In this document: one piece after another, positions 6,431 to 11,023 of the stretch
Numbering within the stretch: the first letter of the stretch is position 1
Layout: the number at the start of each line of letters is the position of its first letter
Position numbers and translations under genes: made by a program
NCBI GenBank assembly: GCA_029939445.1
Contig: JAOZSY010000078.1
Coordinates: forward strand, 1 to 11,023
Origin: Bacteroidales bacterium
GTDB taxonomy: Bacteria > Bacteroidota > Bacteroidia > Bacteroidales > UBA1556
Direction: 5' to 3'
DNA length: 11,023 bases
The notes under the pieces: generated by a model
Databases searched by the model: none
What the model was told of the DNA's origin: nothing
Seen by the model: the letters and a program-made list of their open reading frames with translations, nothing else

Positions 6431-7108
6431 TTACTTTACATTTTCAAGTATAGCATTATTCAGAAAATCATTCATTGGTTTAAGAGTACTAAAGCCATTA
6501 ATAACTTCCTTTGCAAAATTAGCTGATACTATTTCCTCTTTAGAAATTGAATGCCCCACAGCAAAACTCTTATATTTCAGCCATTCTATTGCATCACAAT
6601 TCTTTGGGAAATCTCTAGGGCCAGTTTTTAATTTATCAGGCATTAGCGTAGGGAAATATTTATTAAACTCATCATTAAGAACTATTTTTTCATAATCCTT
6701 ATATGAGTAATACATCTCTTGCCTAATGGCTTTCAGATAATCCTTATCTGGGCGATATACGCCACCACCAATAAATGAGGCGCCAGGCTCTAAATGAAGA
6801 TAATAACCTGCCATTGGCGACTTACGGCCACCATTAGCTAAGAAAGCTCCAAAATGATTTTTGTAAGGAGCCTTATTCTTAGAGAAACGTACATCGCGGT
6901 ATATTCTAAAGGTATAATCTTTAGCTTTTGTAAAGTGAAAATTTGGATCTATAATTTCAAGTTGATTAGCTATAAACTCTAAAAATTCTTCAAAATCATT
7001 CTTTGCATCCAAATAAAAAGATTTATTACCAGTATACCATTCACGGTTATTATTTTTCTCAATAGTTTCAATAAAATCAAAAACTCGTTTTAATTCAATG
7101 TTTTTCAT
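6431..7108 (-). CDS. DUF2461 family protein (TIGR02453-like), function unknown
   Basis: With the start at ATG 7106-7108 the protein has 225 residues, the usual family length. Family hallmarks are NNNREWY near the N-terminus, FRIYRDVRFSKNKAPYKNHF, GGRK, GYYLHLEPGASFIGGGVYRP and the C-terminal part with LKTGPRDFPK. DUF2461 proteins are widespread soluble proteins with no established biochemical role. An ATG five codons upstream (7121-7123) is possible. However, a TAnnTTTG -7 box on the minus strand at 7125-7132 would place the transcript start at about 7119, downstream of that ATG, and homologues have a short N-terminus before NNN-x-EW. I therefore prefer 7108. The gene is a lone leftward unit, facing the palindrome array at its 3' end. 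Family assignment is firm, function open. Confidence 0.88.
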   Translation of the reverse strand: MKNIELKRVFDFIETIEKNNNREWYTGNKSFYLDAKNDFEEFLEFIANQLEIIDPNFHFTKAKDYTFRIYRDVRFSKNKAPYKNHFGAFLANGGRKSPMAGYYLHLEPGASFIGGGVYRPDKDYLKAIRQEMYYSYKDYEKIVLNDEFNKYFPTLMPDKLKTGPRDFPKNCDAIEWLKYKSFAVGHSISKEEIVSANFAKEVINGFSTLKPMNDFLNNAILENVK

Positions 7109-7124
7109 AAAGTATAGTTTCATA

Positions 7125-7132
7125 CAAATATA
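7125..7132 (-). promoter_or_regulatory. -7 box for the DUF2461 gene, bearing on its start codon
   Basis: The minus strand reads TATATTTG immediately upstream of the ATG at 7121-7123. If functional it would initiate inside or just after that codon, leaving ATG 7108 with a very short leader. No -33 TTTG is visible at normal spacing. Confidence 0.4.
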
Positions 7133-7222
7133 CTATTATTTATTTCACTTATTTATTAATTACGAGGTATATAAAGTGATAAAATACACATTCACCACTA
7201 CTACTAATTCAATATTTATTTG

Positions 7223-7230
7223 TATCTTTG
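7223..7230 (+). promoter_or_regulatory. -7 box for the lipoprotein/radical SAM pair
   Basis: TATCTTTG matches TAnnTTTG and predicts transcription from about 7237, leaving a leader of about 28 bases before ATG 7265. It also argues against a TTG start at 7220, which would overlap the promoter. No clear -33 element is seen. Confidence 0.5.
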
Positions 7231-7264
7231 TGAGTGTACAATTCTATTCAAATGGTATTCAATA

Positions 7265-7711
7265 ATGAAAAAAGTAAAAATAAAGTACTATTCTGCATAC
7301 AATGCAATAATATTAAGCCTTCTAGGAATATTGGGATTGACATCATCATGCGAAAAAATAGGCATTGACCCTGTTGCTGAATATGGTGTACCTTCAGCTA
7401 AGTATATTGTAAATGGTAATGTTACCAATAGTACTGATAATACTCCTATTAAAAATATTAGAGTAGTAATGAAAGGAGATACAGCATTTACTGATAATAG
7501 TGGAAACTACAATATCGTGGATAACTATGGCTTCCCTGGAAATCAAAAAATAGATATTGAGTTTGCAGATATTGATGGAGCAACAAATGGCAATTTTCAT
7601 AATTTAGATACCGTTGTGGAATTTAAAAATCCTGAATACACTAATGGCGATGGTAATTGGTATGAAGGAGAAGCAAGCCAAGAGCTTAATATAGAATTAG
7701 ATAAGAAATAA
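7265..7711 (+). CDS. Radical SAM-associated putative lipoprotein (TIGR04134-like)
   Basis: The 148-residue protein starts at ATG 7265. The frame is open further upstream, but that stretch covers the promoter and would spoil the signal peptide. A basic start (MKKVKIK) leads into a hydrophobic stretch at about 11-25 and a lipobox-like TSSC with Cys29, so it is probably lipidated and placed in the envelope; the -3 residue is Thr, a relaxed lipobox. The mature part begins with the family block EYGVPSAKYIVNGNV, then PIKNIRVVMKGDTAFTDNSG, resembling a carboxypeptidase-regulatory (Ig-like) beta domain, then FADIDGATNGNF. These match my memory of the lipoprotein of the 'rSAM/lipoprotein system'. Its stop overlaps the radical SAM start by one base (TAATG), implying coupled translation. 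It is the presumed substrate or partner of that enzyme; no modification is known. Confidence 0.85.
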   Translation: MKKVKIKYYSAYNAIILSLLGILGLTSSCEKIGIDPVAEYGVPSAKYIVNGNVTNSTDNTPIKNIRVVMKGDTAFTDNSGNYNIVDNYGFPGNQKIDIEFADIDGATNGNFHNLDTVVEFKNPEYTNGDGNWYEGEASQELNIELDKK

Positions 7712-8796
7712 TGTCTGTAGCAGATATTTCCATTAAAAAACGAATCGGGCTCAAGCTATACAAACAGTATAAGAAAAATGCCACAAAACTTCATAAACTC
7801 AATTATATTTTCTGGGAATGCACTCTTAGATGTAATCTAAACTGCTTACATTGTGGTAGTGATTGCAAGAAAGATGCTCATGTACCAGATATGCCCATTA
7901 CTGATTTTATTGGCGCAATTGATAAACTTAAAGACATAGTTGATCCCAATAATACAATGATTGCTATTACTGGTGGCGAGGTGTTATTACGTAAAGATAT
8001 TGAGGATGCAGGTCGTGAACTATATAAAAGGGGATTCCCTTGGGGCATTGTTACTAACGGAATGCTACTTAGCAAGGAACGCTTAAATAGTCTTTTGAAT
8101 GCTGGTATGCGCGCTATAACTATTAGCCTAGATGGTCTTAATGATTCTCATAACTGGCTCAGAAACAATAAGCACAGTTTTGATAAAGTAATATCTGCAG
8201 TAAAGCTATTACCACAAGTAGAGAATCTTAAATATGATGTAGTAAGCTGTATAAATACTCAGAACTTTGATGAACTAAATGAACTTAAAAACTTACTTAT
8301 AGAAATTGGCATAAAAGAATGGCGTGTTTTCACCATCTTTCCCATTGGTAGAGCCAAGGTAAACGATTTATTGCAACTTAACCCACAGCAATTTAAAGCC
8401 TTATTTGATTTCATTGCCCAAACTCGTAAGGAAGGCAAAATTGATATGAGTTATGGCTGCGAAGGATTTTTAGGAAACTACGAAAAAGAAGTAAGAGACG
8501 ATTTTTTCTTCTGCCAAGCAGGAATAAATATCGGATCAATACTTGCCGATGGCTCAATATCAGCCTGCCCTAACTTACGCGAGAATTATAAGCAAGGCAA
8601 TATTTACAAAGATAATATTGCTGAAGTATGGGAAAATAAATACCAGATTTTTAGAGACCGTAGCTGGACCAAAACTGGCATTTGTGCTGATTGTAAAGAG
8701 TATGAATACTGCGAAGGAAATGGGCTTCATTTACGTAATGAAGAAACTGGAGAACTAGCTTTTTGTCATTTGCAAAGAATTAAAGAAGGGGAATAA
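7711..8796 (+). CDS. Radical SAM/SPASM enzyme of the rSAM/lipoprotein system (TIGR04133-like)
   Basis: The 361-residue enzyme has the radical SAM cluster C41-x3-C45-x2-C48 (in CNLNCLHC), with further cysteines C37 and C52 close by. TGGE at 87-90 contacts SAM and ISLDG lies at 138-142. The C-terminal SPASM-like region has C250, C268, C286, C325-x2-C328-x5-C334 and C352, enough for auxiliary iron-sulfur clusters; the Cys usually found four residues after the third of that motif is absent (G338, in CEGNGLHLR). SPASM enzymes commonly modify ribosomally made peptides or proteins, e.g. forming thioether or C-C crosslinks or oxidising side chains. Here the only partner is the small lipoprotein directly upstream, sharing one base. 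No RRE-type gene, protease or exporter is adjacent. The reaction is unknown. The family call is confident. Confidence 0.9.
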   Translation: MSVADISIKKRIGLKLYKQYKKNATKLHKLNYIFWECTLRCNLNCLHCGSDCKKDAHVPDMPITDFIGAIDKLKDIVDPNNTMIAITGGEVLLRKDIEDAGRELYKRGFPWGIVTNGMLLSKERLNSLLNAGMRAITISLDGLNDSHNWLRNNKHSFDKVISAVKLLPQVENLKYDVVSCINTQNFDELNELKNLLIEIGIKEWRVFTIFPIGRAKVNDLLQLNPQQFKALFDFIAQTRKEGKIDMSYGCEGFLGNYEKEVRDDFFFCQAGINIGSILADGSISACPNLRENYKQGNIYKDNIAEVWENKYQIFRDRSWTKTGICADCKEYEYCEGNGLHLRNEETGELAFCHLQRIKEGE

Positions 8797-8800
8797 TAGA

Positions 8801-8841
8801 GAATAATGAATTAAGAATGAAGAGTGAAAAATAAGAATTAA
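8801..8841 (+). repeat. Degenerate heptamer repeat, low-complexity spacer
   Basis: The intergenic stretch reads as consecutive seven-base units GAATAAT, GAATTAA, GAATGAA, GAGTGAA, then a six-base unit and GAATTAA again. Similar GAATTAA/GAATGAA runs are familiar from Bacteroidota intergenic DNA. No stem-loop terminator was found here. Confidence 0.5.
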
Positions 8842-8857
8842 TAATTACTTATTTTAC

Positions 8858-8865
8858 TAACTTTG
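8858..8865 (+). promoter_or_regulatory. -7 box for the aminotransferase-folK-kinase operon
   Basis: TAACTTTG matches TAnnTTTG and is the same octamer as the yggS promoter. It sits 20 bases upstream of ATG 8886, giving a leader of about 14 bases. A -33 TTTG is not evident. Confidence 0.55.
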
Positions 8866-8885
8866 CACACTTAAATTTCAATTAG

Positions 8886-9725
8886 ATGCAATATTATATT
8901 TTTTCTGGAGAGATGCGTAATATAGATGATGGTATTAGCATAAAAAACAGAGCTTTTCGCTATGCTGATGGCTTATTTGAAAGTATGTTTTTTACCAATA
9001 ATAAAATCATGTTTCTCGACCTACATTATAATAGGTTGCTTGAAGGTATGAAGTTATTACAGATTGAAACTTCTAATCTACCAGACAAACAACAGCTAAT
9101 TGATAAGACTAGAGAACTTATAAAAGCAAATGGTATTGAATCTGCTGCAAGAGTCCGCTTGCAAGTATTTAGAAAAGATGGTGGCTTATACCTACCTGAT
9201 ACCAATGACTGCGATTATATATTGGAAGTTACTCCATTAGAGAATAATGAGTATACTCTTAATACCAAAGGCCTACATATTGGGATTACAACTAAGATAA
9301 AACAACATAAGAGTATTTTTTCGAAAGTAAAAACCATTGCAAAGCAAGAAATGGTAATAGCGGCATTGGATGCAAGAGAAAATAAATGGGACGATGCTAT
9401 TTTAATAAATACTTCTAATAATATTACTGAAACTAGTAGCTCAAATATATTTGCCGTAATTAACGGGAATTTATACACACCACAAATAGGTGATGGAATA
9501 CTAGATGGAATAATGCGTCAGATGGTGCTTAAAATTGTTGCCGAAAATAATATTCCTATAATCGAAACTTCGCTTACTGAGGCTAATTTGGAAGCAGCAG
9601 AAGAAATTTTTATTACCAATGCGGTAAAAGGTGTACAATGGGTTGTTGCATTTGGCAATAAACGCTTTTTCAATAATATGAGCAAAAGAATTATTTCACT
9701 ACTTAATAAGAAAATCTATGAATAA
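8886..9725 (+). CDS. Class IV aminotransferase, probably aminodeoxychorismate lyase (PabC-like)
   Basis: This 279-residue protein is a fold-type IV PLP enzyme, the family of branched-chain aminotransferase, D-amino acid aminotransferase and aminodeoxychorismate lyase. Visible are FRYADGLFESMF at 24-35, an Arg-rich strand ARVRLQVFRKDGG at 88-100, the probable PLP lysine K149 in SKVKTIAKQEM, the conserved Glu in ITETSSSNIFAV (E182), GDGILDGIMR at 202-211 and EIFITNAVKGVQ at 240-251. Family motifs alone do not fix the substrate. Its length and its overlap with folK favour aminodeoxychorismate lyase, which releases pyruvate to make p-aminobenzoate for folate. A short branched-chain aminotransferase is the main alternative. 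It leads an operon with its own -7 box and overlaps folK by 8 bases. Confidence 0.85.
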   Translation: MQYYIFSGEMRNIDDGISIKNRAFRYADGLFESMFFTNNKIMFLDLHYNRLLEGMKLLQIETSNLPDKQQLIDKTRELIKANGIESAARVRLQVFRKDGGLYLPDTNDCDYILEVTPLENNEYTLNTKGLHIGITTKIKQHKSIFSKVKTIAKQEMVIAALDARENKWDDAILINTSNNITETSSSNIFAVINGNLYTPQIGDGILDGIMRQMVLKIVAENNIPIIETSLTEANLEAAEEIFITNAVKGVQWVVAFGNKRFFNNMSKRIISLLNKKIYE

Positions 9726-10206
9726 AGTAGTTTTGCTTCTTGGTGGAAATATGGGTAATAGAAGTGAGTTAATTAGGGACTCTTTGCTAGAAATTAATAA
9801 GTTAGGAAATATTGTTTCCAAATCAGAAATATATGAAAGTGAAGCTTGGGGTTTCGAAAGTGAGAACAATTTCTTAAATATATGTATAGAATTAGAAACT
9901 GAAAAAGATGCTTTAGAAATTTTAAAACTCACACAGGCGATTGAAGTGCAAACAGGAAGAAAGAAGCAAAGTAATGCTTACGCTTCTAGAAAAATGGATA
10001 TTGATATTTTGTTTTATAATTCTGAGATTATAAAAACAGAGAATTTAATTATACCTCACCCCCGTTTACACGAAAGAATGTTTACTCTAATTTGCCTGAT
10101 GAATATTGTTCCAAATTTTAATCATCCAGTTTTAGAGAAAAGCATAAAAGAACTATTAAATGAATGTAATGACACTGTAAAAGTATGGCAATATAAGAAT
10201 GACTAA
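9718..10206 (+). CDS. folK: 6-hydroxymethyl-7,8-dihydropterin pyrophosphokinase (HPPK)
   Basis: The 162-residue protein matches the usual length of HPPK, which transfers pyrophosphate from ATP to 6-hydroxymethyl-7,8-dihydropterin in folate synthesis. Diagnostic motifs are LLLGGNMGNR at 6-15, YESEAWGF at 39-46, NNFLNICIELET at 50-61, the magnesium and ATP site RKMDIDILFY (R91, D94, D96) and IPHPRLHERMF. No key residue is missing. The start ATG lies inside the end of the aminotransferase gene (8-base overlap), and its own end overlaps the kinase start by 8 bases, so the genes are almost certainly cotranscribed and probably translationally coupled. The pairing with a p-aminobenzoate-type enzyme upstream supplies two branches of dihydropteroate synthesis. 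Confidence 0.96.
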   Translation: MNKVVLLLGGNMGNRSELIRDSLLEINKLGNIVSKSEIYESEAWGFESENNFLNICIELETEKDALEILKLTQAIEVQTGRKKQSNAYASRKMDIDILFYNSEIIKTENLIIPHPRLHERMFTLICLMNIVPNFNHPVLEKSIKELLNECNDTVKVWQYKND

Positions 10207-10855
10207 TATAGATAATACATACCAGTTTATAGCAATAGAAGGCAATATTGGCGCAGGAAAAACCTCCTTAGCTAAACTTATTGCAGAAAAATGTAATGCC
10301 AAATTAATTCTTGAGGAGTTTGAGGATAATAGCTTTCTCCCTAAATTTTATAAAGATCCTGAGCGATTTGCATTTCCTTTAGAATTATCATTTCTTGCTG
10401 AGCGATTTCAGCAGCTTAAAGATAAGCTTGCTTCTAAAGATATGTTCAAAACATTTACTATTGCCGATTATTTTATTAATAAATCTCTAATATTCTCTCG
10501 CAAAACATTGCAAACTGATGAGTTCAAGCTATATAATACATTATTTGAAATTATAAATCAAAGCCTTATAAAGCCTGACCTTTTGGTTTATTTGTATGCT
10601 AATGTAGACACTTTACAAAGCAATATCAAAAAGAGAGGTAGAGATTATGAGCTAGAAATTAAGGATGAATACTTAGAAAAAATTCAGAATAGCTATTTTG
10701 AATTTATAAAACAGCAAAATAATCTTAGAATTTTAATAATTGATACCAATAATCTTGATTTTGTAAATAATAAGGAGCACTTTGAATATATTTATTCCTT
10801 AATATTTAAAGATTATTCTGTTGGTGTTCATAGAATTGAAGCTAAATATGAATAA
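10199..10855 (+). CDS. Deoxynucleoside kinase (dCK/dGK/dAK-like)
   Basis: The 218-residue protein is of the deoxynucleoside kinase family, which phosphorylates deoxynucleosides with ATP in the salvage pathway. It has the P-loop GNIGAGKT at 15-22, EEFEDNSFLPKFY at 39-51 (catalytic-region Glu plus substrate-binding segment), PLELSFLAERFQQL, the FTIADYFINKSLIF segment where other members carry the DRS motif, and a lid region KKRGRDYELEI with the conserved arginines. I cannot decide between dAdo, dGuo and dCyd specificity. The folK-kinase adjacency is one I associate with Bacteroidota. It overlaps folK by 8 bases upstream and a short frame by 8 bases downstream. Confidence 0.92.
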   Translation: MTNIDNTYQFIAIEGNIGAGKTSLAKLIAEKCNAKLILEEFEDNSFLPKFYKDPERFAFPLELSFLAERFQQLKDKLASKDMFKTFTIADYFINKSLIFSRKTLQTDEFKLYNTLFEIINQSLIKPDLLVYLYANVDTLQSNIKKRGRDYELEIKDEYLEKIQNSYFEFIKQQNNLRILIIDTNNLDFVNNKEHFEYIYSLIFKDYSVGVHRIEAKYE

Positions 10856-10991
10856 TAGTAGCATAAGATATGAAGAAGCTATAGTTTGGTATCTCAATTA
10901 TGAATTAGGTTCGTATGAAATACACAATACTGACACCATTGATTGCGTGCTCCAATCAAATATTGATATTGAAAATTACCTATATATTTAG
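10848..10991 (+). CDS. Short hypothetical frame at the operon end, 47 residues
   Basis: ATG 10848 overlaps the kinase stop by 8 bases, the same spacing as the two junctions upstream. The frame runs 47 codons to TAG 10989-10991. The product begins MNNSSIRYEEAIVWYLNY and is acidic, with no signal peptide or membrane segment and no family I recognise. The positional regularity favours a real start. The short length could mean a genuine small protein, a gene broken by a frameshift near 10980 (another frame stays open to the window end), or chance. The region after 10991 is too short to decide. Confidence 0.35.
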   Translation: MNNSSIRYEEAIVWYLNYELGSYEIHNTDTIDCVLQSNIDIENYLYI

Positions 10992-11023
10992 AAACAGATT
11001 GGTGGTGCGTGGCAATGGTCCGA

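Noticed and set aside
6405..6695. Plus-strand open frame opposite the DUF2461 gene
   Set aside because: It is antisense to conserved DUF2461 sequence, with no promoter and no recognisable domain.
7220..7264. TTG-initiated 15-residue N-terminal extension of the lipoprotein
   Set aside because: It overlaps the TATCTTTG promoter box, and MKKVKIK followed by a hydrophobic stretch and Cys29 is a sensible lipoprotein signal starting at ATG 7265.
10888..11022. Minus-strand open frame at the right edge
   Set aside because: It is about 40 codons, with no family resemblance, no start visible within the window context and low-complexity composition; it is probably antisense noise.

Overview
The window is strongly AT-rich and gene-dense. 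It reads as chromosomal DNA of a member of the Bacteroidota. Three things point there. TAnnTTTG -7 boxes, the Bacteroidota promoter type, precede nearly every transcription unit, and purine-rich Shine-Dalgarno sequences are not obvious. Several proteins belong to families I know mainly from Bacteroidota: the VWA membrane protein with an internal HPD block, the serine-palmitoyltransferase-like enzyme, and the lipoprotein/radical-SAM pair. The folK-deoxynucleoside kinase pairing also fits. No rRNA, tRNA, insertion sequence or CRISPR array is visible.

Left part (1-3883): a yaaA-family gene runs leftwards off the window edge. It is divergent from a gene for a DUF1232 plus alpha/beta-hydrolase-like protein that has lost its nucleophile serine. 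That gene converges, with a gap of only 10 bases, on a leftward gene for a large membrane-anchored von Willebrand A protein with an intact metal-binding (MIDAS) motif.

Middle part (3884-7123): a yggS-type PLP-homeostasis gene has a near-ideal Bacteroidota promoter. It is followed by a GTG-started alpha-oxoamine synthase of the serine palmitoyltransferase type, probably the first step of sphingolipid or sulfonolipid synthesis. A clear intrinsic terminator follows. The 300-base convergent gap to a leftward DUF2461 gene holds a structured array of six REP-like palindromes, arranged as two tandem copies of a roughly 120-bp unit with compensatory stem changes.

Right part (7223-11023): a small carboxypeptidase-regulatory-like lipoprotein overlaps by one base a radical SAM/SPASM enzyme. 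This matches the orphan 'rSAM/lipoprotein system' (TIGR04134/TIGR04133 as I recall them), a presumed but uncharacterised protein-modification pair. It is the strongest candidate for an undescribed system here. Next comes a tightly packed operon: a class IV aminotransferase (PabC-like), folK, a deoxynucleoside kinase and a short 47-codon frame. Each junction is an 8-base overlap. The first two genes fit folate synthesis and the third fits deoxynucleotide salvage.

All functional calls rest on motif recognition by eye. No database search was run.
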